A stretch of 64,000 bases of DNA from UBA2588 sp002339805 (lineage in GTDB: Bacteria > Chloroflexota > Dehalococcoidia > Lucifugimonadales > UBA3495), in assembly GCA_045562555.1 (NCBI GenBank), contig JBJKVO010000015.1, forward strand, positions 186,001 through 250,000. Direction: 5' to 3'. The position numbers and the translations under genes were made by a program. Under the pieces are notes generated by a model. It was not told where the DNA came from. It saw only the letters and a program-made list of their open reading frames with translations, and did no database searches. This document shows, in pieces, positions 26,343 to 35,857 of the stretch; positions within the stretch are counted from its first letter, which is position 1; every line of letters begins with the position of its first letter.

Positions 26343-26846
26343 ATGAATAGCATAGATTTCATTCGTTTAGCCTTGCTAGATGAAGAAAAATACTTCCAAG
26401 AAGCTATATATGACATAAGTGATGCCGAATTAATCTGGCAACCTTCTGATGGAGCAAACAACATTAACTGGATAATCTGGCATATGGCAAGAGTAGAGGA
26501 TATGTGGTTTAACTTTTTCTGTAATCAACGATTAGAACTCTGGGAAACAAGCAACTGGTACACACACTTTAATCTTCCAACGCGCGACAATGGATTTGGC
26601 CATACTATTGATCAGATTGCAGCTTTCCCAAAACTTAACTTAGCTGATTTACTAAAATACAGAGAAGAAGTGCGAACATCTACCGTCATTTACCTAATGT
26701 CACTCAACGAAGAAGGCCTCAACATTGTTCCACGTGAACAACGACCTGAGATGGCCATCTCAGACGTATTCGTACGCATTCTGAACGAGTTATTCCAACA
26801 TGTTGGACATATAAATTACATCAGAGGATTATTCGCCAGTAAATAA
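26343..26846 (+). CDS. DinB-like four-helix protein
   Basis: The 167 residues fit the DinB/YfiT-like fold. The first metal-ligand His is in NWIIWHMARVEDMWF (about 47) and the HVGHINYIRG pair lies near the C-terminus, giving the usual three-His site. Family members include thiol transferases that act with mycothiol, bacillithiol or glutathione, but many have no known substrate. It follows the alpha/beta hydrolase by one base, which suggests a shared pathway or detoxification role. Confidence 0.8.
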   Translation: MNSIDFIRLALLDEEKYFQEAIYDISDAELIWQPSDGANNINWIIWHMARVEDMWFNFFCNQRLELWETSNWYTHFNLPTRDNGFGHTIDQIAAFPKLNLADLLKYREEVRTSTVIYLMSLNEEGLNIVPREQRPEMAISDVFVRILNELFQHVGHINYIRGLFASK

Positions 26847-26880
26847 AACATTTATTATGCCTAGAATGATTTGATAAATG

Positions 26881-26886
26881 TATAAT
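26881..26886 (+). promoter_or_regulatory. -10 box almost touching the solute-binding protein start
   Basis: A perfect TATAAT ends six bases before the ATG at 26893. A transcript from this box would start at or within a base of that ATG, giving a leaderless mRNA. The -35 region is weak. Confidence 0.4.
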
Positions 26887-26892
26887 TTTGAT

Positions 26893-28506
26893 ATGACACT
26901 GCCTAACATAAGAAATTCGGCTATAGTAGTTCTCTTGATCCTCTCAGTTATAGCATGCCAAGAACCAACCGTTACAGTATCCCCTGGTAATACAAATATC
27001 ACTTATTCAGCACCAATTCCCCAGGTAGCTAAATTTGATGGCAGTCTACATGTGACTATACCTAAAGCACTTGACCTAAATGACTTTGGGCCCCAAAACC
27101 TTTCTCAAAACAATATTGGTCCAGGAATGGTATTTAGTCGCTTACTTAAATTGAGTGCAGACCCTTTAGTGTCGAAACCCCATATGGAGCTAGAGTGTGA
27201 TTTATGTGCAAGTTGGGAATATTCATCTGACTACAATCTTAATTTCAAGATCAAAAGTAACGTCTACTGGCATAACGGAGAACAATTAACGTCACAGCAC
27301 CTCCAAAATCATTACCAAAAACAATTGCAAAACACCGATTCCTACACAGTATTGACAGGGATAGACTCCATAATCACTCAAAGTGATACAGATATTGGAT
27401 TTGAACTTAAAAACCAAGACCCAGATCTGTTATTCAAACTAGCCCATTCAGAAAACAAAATTCTTAATGATAAATTATTATCAGTAGGAAATAAATCTAA
27501 TGCTTCAGTTACCAAATTGATTGGTACTGGTCCTTGGATGCACATTCCTAACGATAGTGATCAAGACACCATTACATTAATACGAAACCCTGTATATTTT
27601 TCTCATGAAAAACCTCTATCTCAAAGTATTACAATAAACAATGTTGAAAATCTAACCCATACAAAGATTCTCGCATTGATTAAATCAGGTCAATCCAACG
27701 TTATTCTAAACAACACAAACGTACCTCTACAATCCGATTCAAAAGAATTTTTTAAAACACAATCAATTCTTTCTTATGGAGGGCCAACTTTCTTTTTTAA
27801 CATGTCTAAACAATCTATGAAGTCTTTAGTAACAAGACAAAACATATTCAAATCACTTGATCCATGGAAGCACAATATCGAAAGTAATCTTAGTCCTTCA
27901 ATAGTAAGTATAGGAGTACCCACAGTAAATAAAAACTATTCAGACAACCAAACAGAAATTAGGCAAAAGTATTTTGATGATTCTGTGTCTCGTGACCTCG
28001 CACCTGATCAAGACACGGAGAAACAAATTCTAAAAATAGGAGTATCCGAAACATCTGCTGTTTATCGACCCGTATTTGATAACATTCTTCAAGACTTAGC
28101 ATCTTCTATTTATCTAGTACAAGCTCAATCTTTATCTCATGATAGTTACGTCCTCGAACTTAGCAGTAAATCATCTGATTTTGATATTTTACTTGGGTTA
28201 ATTCCTCCAGAGGAATTTATAAATACTTTTTTACTCTCCACAATTCATTCCAGTGGAGAATTTAGCTTCAGCAATCCATCAGATTCAGTCTTAAATCTAA
28301 TGATCGAAAACCAAGTTAAGGAACATCATCCTGTGGTTAGAAAATCTGAAATTGGAAACATACAAGACCATATCTTAGAAAACGCGTATATGTACAATTC
28401 TGCTTCTCTACGCCATGAATGGATCCATGACCAATCAATCAGAAATTTCTTTCCAAATGACAATCTAGGGGAATATTTGTATTGGGCTGACGTCTGGATA
28501 GAATGA
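26893..28506 (+). CDS. Peptide/oligopeptide-type solute-binding lipoprotein (SBP family 5)
   Basis: The protein of about 537 residues has a signal peptide ending in a lipobox (LSVIAC, Cys22 from this start). Its body follows the SBP_bac_5 plan: early FSRLLKL, then the diagnostic NFKIKSNVYWHNGEQLTSQH around residues 120-140, and a TGPWMHI stretch later. It would capture peptides or other organic solutes outside the cell. No permease or ATPase genes are adjacent, so it is an orphan binding protein. An ATG at 26878 would add five residues. I prefer 26893 because of the -10 box position. Confidence 0.8.
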   Translation: MTLPNIRNSAIVVLLILSVIACQEPTVTVSPGNTNITYSAPIPQVAKFDGSLHVTIPKALDLNDFGPQNLSQNNIGPGMVFSRLLKLSADPLVSKPHMELECDLCASWEYSSDYNLNFKIKSNVYWHNGEQLTSQHLQNHYQKQLQNTDSYTVLTGIDSIITQSDTDIGFELKNQDPDLLFKLAHSENKILNDKLLSVGNKSNASVTKLIGTGPWMHIPNDSDQDTITLIRNPVYFSHEKPLSQSITINNVENLTHTKILALIKSGQSNVILNNTNVPLQSDSKEFFKTQSILSYGGPTFFFNMSKQSMKSLVTRQNIFKSLDPWKHNIESNLSPSIVSIGVPTVNKNYSDNQTEIRQKYFDDSVSRDLAPDQDTEKQILKIGVSETSAVYRPVFDNILQDLASSIYLVQAQSLSHDSYVLELSSKSSDFDILLGLIPPEEFINTFLLSTIHSSGEFSFSNPSDSVLNLMIENQVKEHHPVVRKSEIGNIQDHILENAYMYNSASLRHEWIHDQSIRNFFPNDNLGEYLYWADVWIE

Positions 28507-28507
28507 A

Positions 28508-28960
28508 TTAAATCTGATCAATGATGTTATTCAAAGCCCGAACAGGCAACAAAACACATTTCAGTCTTACAGGGTGCTGTCTCACTACGCCAAGTTCAGA
28601 TAAAATTCCTAAGTCGAAGTTATTAGCAAGATCATCTCCATTCTTCAAAAAATTCTCAAATCTTGAAATAACTGGAGGAAGATCGTCAATTTTAGACTGA
28701 TTCACAAAAACACTTAACAAAGATGAGGACGCTTTAATCACAGTGCAACCATCTGCTATAGCTGAAACGTTACTTATAATTCTGTCTTCAGTTAATTTAA
28801 CTTTGAAAGACACTTTATCACCGCAAAAAGGATTAATTTCTTCTGCGAAATAATCATATTCAGTAATATCTACCCCATTCCTAGGGTTCCGAAAATGATC
28901 CATTATTACGTCTTTATATATATTGCTTAAGTATTCTTCAGATATATCACCCATAGACAT
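28508..28960 (-). CDS. Second SufU-like Fe-S assembly protein
   Basis: The 150-residue SufU/IscU-fold protein keeps the three conserved Cys in NPFCGD, DGCTVIKAS and RLKCVLL. It is clearly related to the neighbouring sufU but has diverged, for example in its N-terminus and the middle helix region. SufU accepts or relays sulfur from SufS. This copy is last in the suf operon and lies about nine bases after the first sufU. It may be a specialised partner or a scaffold. It ends two bases from the convergent solute-binding protein gene. Confidence 0.82.
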   Translation of the reverse strand: MSMGDISEEYLSNIYKDVIMDHFRNPRNGVDITEYDYFAEEINPFCGDKVSFKVKLTEDRIISNVSAIADGCTVIKASSSLLSVFVNQSKIDDLPPVISRFENFLKNGDDLANNFDLGILSELGVVRQHPVRLKCVLLPVRALNNIIDQI

Positions 28961-28969
28961 AGACCTAAA

Positions 28970-29419
28970 TTACTCTGTAGATACTGGGTCCGAAGAATTA
29001 TCAATTAAAGACTTTAAAGCATGCCAGGCTAACATCGCACATTTGATCCGCACTGGAAAATCAGTTACTCCAGACAGCATTTCTAAATCTCCTAGAACTT
29101 CTGTATCCAGTTGAGCCCCAGGCTCGGTAAGCATTTTATGTACCTCTTCAAATACTTGATTAGCGTGAGTTAGATTTTGTCCTTTGACACTTTCGGTTAA
29201 CATCGATGTAGAAGCCCTAGATATGGCGCACCCAGATCCTTGAAATCCAACATCAACGATCATGCCATCTTCAATTTGCATATACAGATGAATCCTGTCC
29301 CCACATAGAGGGTTAAATCCTTCTTTATAATGAGTGTGAGGATCAACTACACGAAAATTACTAGGTTTAGAATTATGTTCTAGCAATATTTCCTGATATA
29401 AGTCATTTAGTCCCGACAT
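28970..29419 (-). CDS. sufU: SufU sulfur relay/scaffold protein
   Basis: The 149-residue protein has the SufU Cys set in NPLCGDR (about 37-43), GSGCAISRAS (about 61-70) and RIKCAMLAW (about 124-132). It takes sulfur from SufS in the cytosolic Suf pathway. It lies directly after sufS and before the second SufU-like gene. Cys spacing and the Zn-ligand Asp (in CGD) are intact. Confidence 0.92.
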   Translation of the reverse strand: MSGLNDLYQEILLEHNSKPSNFRVVDPHTHYKEGFNPLCGDRIHLYMQIEDGMIVDVGFQGSGCAISRASTSMLTESVKGQNLTHANQVFEEVHKMLTEPGAQLDTEVLGDLEMLSGVTDFPVRIKCAMLAWHALKSLIDNSSDPVSTE

Positions 29420-29440
29420 AATTCACCTTTAATATTAGAC

Positions 29441-30691
29441 TTACCCAAATAATTCAGAGACTCTATCAACAGCAACAATCAAAGCATCTATATCTGCTTT
29501 TGTATTATAAAATGAAACTGAAGCTCTTGCTGTAGCAGGTATATCAAATCGATCCATTAAAGGCTGAGTACAATGATGCCCTGTGCGTATAGCTACCCCT
29601 TCCGCGTCTAGTATTGTTCCAATATCATGTGGATGAGCGCAGTCCATTACGAACGAGACAACACCCCCGAATTCTTCAGCTTGACCTATTATCCGTATCC
29701 CTGACATTTCCCTAAGTTGTTCTCTGGTATACAACAGCAATTCTTTTTCATACGAGGCTATGTTATCCATTCCTAAATTCGTTAAGTAATCTATTGCAAC
29801 TCCCAACCCTATTCCACCAGCAATATTTGGAGTCCCTGCTTCAAATTTATAAGGTAAATCGTTATAAGTGGTATGCTCAAACGACACGTTCCTGATCATA
29901 TCTCCGCCGCCTTGGTAAGGTTTCATATTCTCTAGAATATCTTTTTTTCCATATAAAATTCCTACGCCAGTAGGGCCACACACTTTATGACCAGAAAAAG
30001 CGAAAAAGTCACAATTAATATCCTGAACATCTACACTTAAATGGGGAGCAGACTGAGCGCCATCTATTAACACTACTGCTCCTTTATCATGAGCCATTTT
30101 AGTCATCTCTTTCACAGGATTGATAGTTCCCAAAGTATTAGATTGATGTACTACAGAAACTATCTTAGTGTTATTAGACAACATTGCTTCATACTCATCT
30201 AATATTAAAACACCATCATCATCAACCGGAATCACTTTCAAATTTGCACCTGTACCGTCACAAACCATTTGCCAAGGGACTATGTTTGAGTGATGCTCCA
30301 TTGTAGATATGATGACATCGTCACCTGGCTTTAAATTATCTCTCCCGTAACTATCGGCGACTAAATTAATTGCTTCAGTGGTTCCACGCACAAATATAAT
30401 CTCTTCAATCGAAGCAGCCTTGATAAAATCTTTAATTTTCCCTCGGCTTTCTTCATATTTATCGGTAGCGAACTGACTTAAGGCATGTACTCCTCTATGA
30501 ATATTAGAATTATATTCTTTATAGTAATCTGATATCGCATTAATGACGCTCAGAGGTTTCTGGGTGGTTGCCCCGTTATCAAGATAAATTAACGGCTTGC
30601 CGTTCACTTTCTGAGAAAGAATAGGAAAATCGTTTCTTATGTCCTCAACCGTTTTTTTTCCTATGTATCCTTTAATATGTTTTTGGTTCAA
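29441..30691 (-). CDS. sufS: Cysteine desulfurase SufS
   Basis: The 416-residue PLP enzyme takes sulfur from cysteine for Fe-S cluster assembly. It shows YLDNGATTQKP near the N-terminus, the PLP-Lys motif FSGHKVCGPTG (about residue 230) and the active Cys in RTGHHCTQPLM (about 374). It lies between sufD and sufU in the suf operon. Confidence 0.97.
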   Translation of the reverse strand: MNQKHIKGYIGKKTVEDIRNDFPILSQKVNGKPLIYLDNGATTQKPLSVINAISDYYKEYNSNIHRGVHALSQFATDKYEESRGKIKDFIKAASIEEIIFVRGTTEAINLVADSYGRDNLKPGDDVIISTMEHHSNIVPWQMVCDGTGANLKVIPVDDDGVLILDEYEAMLSNNTKIVSVVHQSNTLGTINPVKEMTKMAHDKGAVVLIDGAQSAPHLSVDVQDINCDFFAFSGHKVCGPTGVGILYGKKDILENMKPYQGGGDMIRNVSFEHTTYNDLPYKFEAGTPNIAGGIGLGVAIDYLTNLGMDNIASYEKELLLYTREQLREMSGIRIIGQAEEFGGVVSFVMDCAHPHDIGTILDAEGVAIRTGHHCTQPLMDRFDIPATARASVSFYNTKADIDALIVAVDRVSELFG

Positions 30692-30696
30692 TTAGC

Positions 30697-32010
30697 TTAT
30701 CCTAAATTTAAAGTAACGTTTGGTATTGATGCTTCATAAGCATTATCAATATATTCCATAAAGCCTTTGTCATCTAATTGTTCAATGATCTCCCTAGCGA
30801 AAGCCTGAATTAAAAACTTACTTGCAGTTTTTTCATCTAACCCCCTGCTCCGCATATAAAACACCGTTTCATCATTTATGCTTCCGGCGGTAGCTCCATG
30901 TCCACATTGCACATCATCAGCATATATCATTAAGCTTGGCTTGCTATCCACTTCAGCACCTTCTGATAGAATTAAATTCTTATCTGACTGCGTAGCATTG
31001 GTTTTCTGCGAATCTTTTCTTACTAGTACTTCTCCACCAAATACGGCCCGAGACTCTCCATCTAGGATCCCCTTATACACTATGTTGCTCGAACAATTGG
31101 GTTTAGCATGATCTATATTTATTAAATTATCTATATGCTGATCTCCGACAGTTAAATATAAACCTATTAGGTCACAAGATGCTTCCTCACCATCAAGTAG
31201 CACTGACATTTCATTCCTAGACAAATTTGACCCATTTGAAAACGTTGAAGATTTAAGATCACTCTTTTCATATTGCACCACATTAGTTACGCCCATATGG
31301 ACAGAATCCATACTTTCAAACATAACTCTGTTATGTGTCAAGCTTGAATTTTTACCTAAGATCACCTCTGTCACAGCATTAGTAAAATGTTTCTGTTCTC
31401 CTTCTGAGAAAAAGGCTTCAGAGAGCAACACACTAGCATTGTCCTTCACATTAAGCAGTAATCGGGGATAACTAGCGACATTCTCTAATCCTCCAGTTAT
31501 ATTAATCACTTCAACACAAATATCAGGATTATTACTCCCAACTTCTATATACAACCCTTCATCAAACAACGCTGAATTCAAAGCCACAAACCCATCCGAG
31601 TATGATACATGCTTACTTAGGTTATTTTTTACGAACTCAGAACCAGCGGTTAAAGCTTTCTCTAGAGAAGTAATCATTATCCCCGGAATACTATCTGGCT
31701 GTGAAGACATTTCCTCAGATAATTTACCATTAATCATTACCACTTTGATTCTAAGCGGCGAACTGAAACCCAATTCTTGAACTTGGTTGATAGTTCTAGT
31801 TTGTGGATCAATCCTATATTCGTTATTTAACACAGGGCCGACATTAGTGTATTTCCATTTTTCATTGCCTTTACGTGCAATAGGCATACCCACGTCACAA
31901 AAAGAATTCCAAGCATTTCGTTTAAATTCCTTCATCGCTTCGCTTGAATTAGCCAACGCTACATCATAATCAAGTTCGTACTTATCGTACTTTGCATCAA
32001 GTTGCGTCAA
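30697..32010 (-). CDS. sufD: SufD subunit of the SufBCD complex
   Basis: The 437-residue protein has the SufB/SufD beta-helix core, with NRVMFESMDSVHMGVTNV in the middle and a C-terminal region with DDVQCGHGATAG and FYMRSRGLDEKTA. With SufB and SufC it forms the scaffold that builds Fe-S clusters. Gene order sufB-sufC-sufD-sufS-sufU is the common bacterial arrangement. Confidence 0.95.
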   Translation of the reverse strand: MTQLDAKYDKYELDYDVALANSSEAMKEFKRNAWNSFCDVGMPIARKGNEKWKYTNVGPVLNNEYRIDPQTRTINQVQELGFSSPLRIKVVMINGKLSEEMSSQPDSIPGIMITSLEKALTAGSEFVKNNLSKHVSYSDGFVALNSALFDEGLYIEVGSNNPDICVEVINITGGLENVASYPRLLLNVKDNASVLLSEAFFSEGEQKHFTNAVTEVILGKNSSLTHNRVMFESMDSVHMGVTNVVQYEKSDLKSSTFSNGSNLSRNEMSVLLDGEEASCDLIGLYLTVGDQHIDNLINIDHAKPNCSSNIVYKGILDGESRAVFGGEVLVRKDSQKTNATQSDKNLILSEGAEVDSKPSLMIYADDVQCGHGATAGSINDETVFYMRSRGLDEKTASKFLIQAFAREIIEQLDDKGFMEYIDNAYEASIPNVTLNLG

Positions 32011-32032
32011 AGTCTATCCTCTCTATCAAATA

Positions 32033-32776
32033 TTAATCACCCTTGACCCAATCATACCCTTTCGCTTCTAATTCTAAAGCCAATTCTGGGCCTCCTGATT
32101 GAACTATTTTCCCATTGACCAGTACGTGCACTTTATCAGGCACAATGTAATTCAATAACCTTTGATAATGAGTCACTACCAAAACTGCATTTTCTTTGTT
32201 TCGGAAATTATTAACACCGTCCGCCACAATTCTCAATGCATCTATATCAAGACCTGAGTCAGTCTCATCTAAGATTGCTAATCTAGGGTTTAATAGTGTC
32301 ATCTGTAAAATTTCATTCCGTTTTTTTTCTCCCCCAGAAAAACCTTCGTTAATATTTCTCTTAACCAATTCAGGGTCGATCGCAACCTGACTAACACATT
32401 CTTTTAGTTTTTGATCGAATTCCCTGGCAGAATACTCTTCTTCACCATTATGAACACGAATAGAATCTGCTGCTGCTTTGAGAAATTGCCAAGCCCTCAC
32501 ACCCGGTAGTTCCGTAGGGTACTGAAAGGCTAAAAATACTCCTTCTCTAGCTCTTTCTTCTGGTTCTAATTCTAATAGTTCTTTGCCATCAAATGTGACA
32601 GAACCTTGTGTAACTTTATATTCAGGGCGCCCAGCGATAACATTAGCCAAGGTGCTTTTACCAGAACCATTAGGTCCCATTATTGCATGAACTTCTCCTG
32701 CTTTAATCTCCAAATCTATTCCTTTCAAGATCTGAGTGTCTTCGATATTAGCCTGTAAATCATTTATATTAATCAT
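32033..32776 (-). CDS. sufC: SufC ATPase
   Basis: The ABC-type ATPase of the SufBCD complex has 247 residues. The Walker A motif is MGPNGSGKST (about 33-42), the ABC signature FSGGEKKR (about 145-152), and the Walker B with D-loop ILDETDSGLD (about 168-177). I start it at the ATG at 32776, ten bases downstream of the sufB stop. A TTG at 32782 would add two residues. Confidence 0.97.
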   Translation of the reverse strand: MININDLQANIEDTQILKGIDLEIKAGEVHAIMGPNGSGKSTLANVIAGRPEYKVTQGSVTFDGKELLELEPEERAREGVFLAFQYPTELPGVRAWQFLKAAADSIRVHNGEEEYSAREFDQKLKECVSQVAIDPELVKRNINEGFSGGEKKRNEILQMTLLNPRLAILDETDSGLDIDALRIVADGVNNFRNKENAVLVVTHYQRLLNYIVPDKVHVLVNGKIVQSGGPELALELEAKGYDWVKGD

Positions 32777-32785
32777 GTACAAATA

Positions 32786-34246
32786 TTACCCTACCGTCCC
32801 TTCCAAACTCACTTTTAATAGCTGAGAAGCTTCCATAGCAAACTCAAAAGGTAATTCTTGAAATATCCCTTTGCAAAAGCCATTTATTATCATGTAATGA
32901 GCTTCTTCCTGCCCTATTCCTCTCTGCAGACAGTAAAACAGCTGATCATCGCTAACTTTAGAGGTAGTAGCTTCATGTTCTAACTGTGCAGTAGGATTCT
33001 TTACTTCTATATATGGTACCGTATGCGCTCCACATTGATCACCGACAAGCAAAGAGTCGCATTGAGTAAAATTCTTTGCGCCTTTTGCTGAAGGGTTTAT
33101 TTTCACTAATCCTCTATAAGTATTCTCAGCATGCCCCGCTGAAATACCTTTAGCAACTATAGTACTCTTAGTGTTTTTCCCAATATGGATCATTTTCGTG
33201 CCAGTATCAGCCTGTTGGTAATTATTCACTAGAGCGACCGAATAGAATTCCCCTGTTGAGTTGTCCCCTTGCAAAATCACACTAGGATACTTCCACGTTA
33301 TAGCAGACCCAGTCTCTACTTGAGTCCATGAAATCTTTGAGTTAACACCTGCCGCCTTACCTCTCTTGGTAACAAAATTATAAACACCGCCGACTCCATT
33401 TTTGTCTCCAGGATACCAGTTTTGCAGTGTTGAATATTTAATTTCAGCATTATCTAATGCCACCAATTCTACAACTGCAGCGTGAAGCTGCGATTCTTTT
33501 CTTACGGGAGCCGTACATCCTTCAAGATAGCTTACATAACTATCATCTTCAGCTATAATCAAAGTTCTTTCAAATTGCCCCGTATTAATTTGATTAATTC
33601 TAAAATACGTCATCAATTCAATTGGGCATCTGACTCCTTTAGGTATATAAGCGAATGACCCATCACTAAATACAGCAGAATTCAAGCATGCATAGTAATT
33701 ATCTGAATAAGGCACTACCGACCCTAAGTATTTTTTGATTAATTCAGGATGTTTTTGGACAGCCTCGCTTATAGAACAAAATATAACGCCTTCTTTCTCA
33801 AGCATATCTTGATAAGTGGTTGCAACAGAAACACTGTCTAAAACTGCATCTACCGCTACACCAGCTAACTGTTTTTGTTCTTCAATTGGAATGCCAAGCT
33901 TATTGAACCCTTCAATGATTTCCGGGTCGACCTCATCTAAACTAGCAGGGGAATCTGATTTGGCTGTAGGGTCAGCATAATAATGCAAATCCTGGTAATC
34001 TATTTTGGGAAATTCAACATTAGCCCACTCTGGATGCTGATCAATTTGTTTCTCCCAAAATCTAAATGCTTGTAGTCTCCACTCCAACAACCATTCAGGT
34101 TCGTTTTTTTTGTATGAAATAAAGCGCACTATCTCCTCATTAAGACCTTTAGGAGCAACTTCCGCTTCGATATCAATTGTAAAACCCCATTTATATTCGG
34201 TGTCCAGATCAGTTGAGTGCCTAGATATACTATTGGGCGTAGTCAT
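32786..34246 (-). CDS. sufB: SufB Fe-S cluster scaffold
   Basis: The 486-residue scaffold subunit starts the operon. It contains GCTAPVRKES, NAEIKYSTLQNWYPGD and SGHAENTYRG-type segments, the conserved Cys of the C-terminal half (TQCDSLL), and EHEATTSKV near the C-terminus. A GGAGGG ribosome site lies seven bases upstream. The promoter region at 34270-34298 is overlapped by a Fur-like inverted repeat. Confidence 0.97.
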   Translation of the reverse strand: MTTPNSISRHSTDLDTEYKWGFTIDIEAEVAPKGLNEEIVRFISYKKNEPEWLLEWRLQAFRFWEKQIDQHPEWANVEFPKIDYQDLHYYADPTAKSDSPASLDEVDPEIIEGFNKLGIPIEEQKQLAGVAVDAVLDSVSVATTYQDMLEKEGVIFCSISEAVQKHPELIKKYLGSVVPYSDNYYACLNSAVFSDGSFAYIPKGVRCPIELMTYFRINQINTGQFERTLIIAEDDSYVSYLEGCTAPVRKESQLHAAVVELVALDNAEIKYSTLQNWYPGDKNGVGGVYNFVTKRGKAAGVNSKISWTQVETGSAITWKYPSVILQGDNSTGEFYSVALVNNYQQADTGTKMIHIGKNTKSTIVAKGISAGHAENTYRGLVKINPSAKGAKNFTQCDSLLVGDQCGAHTVPYIEVKNPTAQLEHEATTSKVSDDQLFYCLQRGIGQEEAHYMIINGFCKGIFQELPFEFAMEASQLLKVSLEGTVG

Positions 34247-34269
34247 GTTGTAACCCTCCGATTTAAACT

Positions 34270-34298
34270 ATTATAGCGCAAATGAGAATGAGTCTCAT
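34270..34298 (-). promoter_or_regulatory. suf operon promoter
   Basis: On the minus strand ATGAGA (34298-34293, four of six -35 bases) lies exactly 17 bases before a perfect TATAAT (34275-34270). The start site would be near 34263, about 17 bases before the sufB ATG. Confidence 0.6.
34283..34297. promoter_or_regulatory. Fur-like 7-1-7 operator over the suf promoter
   Basis: TGAGAAT-G-AGTCTCA is a 7-1-7 inverted repeat with one mismatch, the shape of the Fur-family box TGATAATNATTATCA. It covers the -35 box and part of the spacer. A Fur-family or iron-responsive regulator would block RNA polymerase here. Which regulator acts cannot be told from the window. Confidence 0.5.
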
Positions 34299-34307
34299 CT
34301 TTAAGCT

Positions 34308-34328
34308 CGAAAGATTCGCGATCTTTCG
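34308..34328. promoter_or_regulatory. Second inverted repeat upstream of the suf promoter
   Basis: Perfect 8-base arms CGAAAGAT and ATCTTTCG are separated by five bases, ending about ten bases upstream of the -35 box. It may bind a second regulator of the suf operon. It has no T-run on either side, so termination is less likely. Confidence 0.4.
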
Positions 34329-34470
34329 TTAATATTTATCGTTCAATCAAGCAATTAGCAAATCGCCTTTATCAGACTAACTATATTTACACTAGACAAT
34401 ATACTACAATGCTTTTTGTAATTGATATTATATATTAAATTAACAGAATCTGTAACATTAAATAAATCAA

Positions 34471-35235
34471 ATGAAACTATGTGACAGTCATACCCACATC
34501 AATCAATATAGCAAGGCTGAAATACCTGACATCCTGACAAGAGCAATTGACGCTAATGTATCCCTTATAATCGCTGCAGGGACCACGATTGCAACTAGCC
34601 AGGAATGTATTGAATTGAGCCAGAAACATCCCATCATTAAAGCGGGAGTAGGCATACATCCAACTGAAGTGGATGGATTTTTGGATGATGATGCCCTAGC
34701 AGTGCTAGGAAAATTAGTTGAAGAAAACGCAAACGTGGTTTGCATTAGTGAAACAGGCATGGACTATCTTCCAGGATCACCTGACAAACAACACCAAGAA
34801 CAAGCTTTTAGAGAACAAATTCGAATAGGCATTAAAAACCAAAAGCCAATCATTTTCCATTCTAGAGAAGCTCATCAAGATGCATTTCGTATTTTACGAG
34901 AGGAGCAGATTGATTTAGTAGGCGGCATCATGCATTATTTCCAAGGGAATTTAACCACAGCTTTAAAAGCTATTGACCTCGGATGCTATATATCAGTGGC
35001 GCGACCTTTACTTAGACTCCCAGAATTAGAAGCTACGATCAAAAATGTACCTATGAAAAATATAGTCCTGGAAACGGATTGCTACCCACAGCCTTTCAAG
35101 AAACACCGCTCTAGCTGGACAGAACCTAGACATCTGTTCGAGATTGCAAACAAACTTGCAGAAATCAAAGGGATATCAGTTGAAGAAGTAGCATTTACCA
35201 CAACAAACAACCTAAAATCTGTTCTCAGATTTTGA
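34471..35235 (+). CDS. TatD-family metal-dependent hydrolase
   Basis: The 254-residue amidohydrolase-fold protein has the metal ligands of TatD enzymes: DSHTHI at the start, Glu in ISETGMDY (about 92), His in IFHSREAH (about 128), His in IMHYFQG (about 153) and Asp in LETDCYPQP (about 202). TatD enzymes are magnesium-dependent DNases with quality-control roles. This member has unusual spacing in the last motif, so the substrate is uncertain. Confidence 0.88.
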   Translation: MKLCDSHTHINQYSKAEIPDILTRAIDANVSLIIAAGTTIATSQECIELSQKHPIIKAGVGIHPTEVDGFLDDDALAVLGKLVEENANVVCISETGMDYLPGSPDKQHQEQAFREQIRIGIKNQKPIIFHSREAHQDAFRILREEQIDLVGGIMHYFQGNLTTALKAIDLGCYISVARPLLRLPELEATIKNVPMKNIVLETDCYPQPFKKHRSSWTEPRHLFEIANKLAEIKGISVEEVAFTTTNNLKSVLRF

Positions 35236-35267
35236 TACAATATATGTTGAAACAATAGGAGGGAACC

Positions 35268-35843
35268 ATGGTAAGCACCAACACAAAGTGTCAAATAGCA
35301 TTTAAAGAATGGGCAGTAGCAGTTGACGCTCTCATGAGCGGCGAACAGGTTATGCTTATCAGAAAAGGCGGAATCAGTGAAGACTCCAAGCACTTCACTG
35401 TGATACATGATAAATTTTTACTATATCCCACCTATGAACATCAAGCATTAGAATTGATCAAGCCTAGCTTCCAAAAAAACCTAGAAAAATATCAGAATTC
35501 CACAACGATACAGGATCCTGTGACTTTCAGCTCATGGGCAGAAGTAATTGAAGTCATCGAGCTATCAGATAAAGACAATCTAGACTCTTTATCCCAATTT
35601 CATATATGGACCAATGATTACGCTGAAAGTAGGCTGAGATGGAAGCCGTCTTTCCCATTATCTATTATGATTTTAAAAGTACACTTGCTCAAAACACCTC
35701 TAGAAATCCCATACCAAGACCATTTCGGAGGGTGCAAATCATGGGTTGAATTGCAACAAAGTTTAGAGTTAGAACAAAATCCAGTACTTAACGCATCAGA
35801 ACTAGCAAACACCATAAGCATCATCAAGGCGAATTTAAACTAA
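35268..35843 (+). CDS. DUF1802 family protein
   Basis: The 191-residue protein starts AFKEWAVAVDALMSGEQVMLIRKGG, the DUF1802 pattern, with FLLYPTYEHQ and FTSWAEV-like segments after it. The family has no known function. A strong GGAGGG ribosome site precedes the ATG, and the aldo-keto reductase follows 14 bases later. Confidence 0.8.
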   Translation: MVSTNTKCQIAFKEWAVAVDALMSGEQVMLIRKGGISEDSKHFTVIHDKFLLYPTYEHQALELIKPSFQKNLEKYQNSTTIQDPVTFSSWAEVIEVIELSDKDNLDSLSQFHIWTNDYAESRLRWKPSFPLSIMILKVHLLKTPLEIPYQDHFGGCKSWVELQQSLELEQNPVLNASELANTISIIKANLN

Positions 35844-35857
35844 CCTTTAGAGGACAA

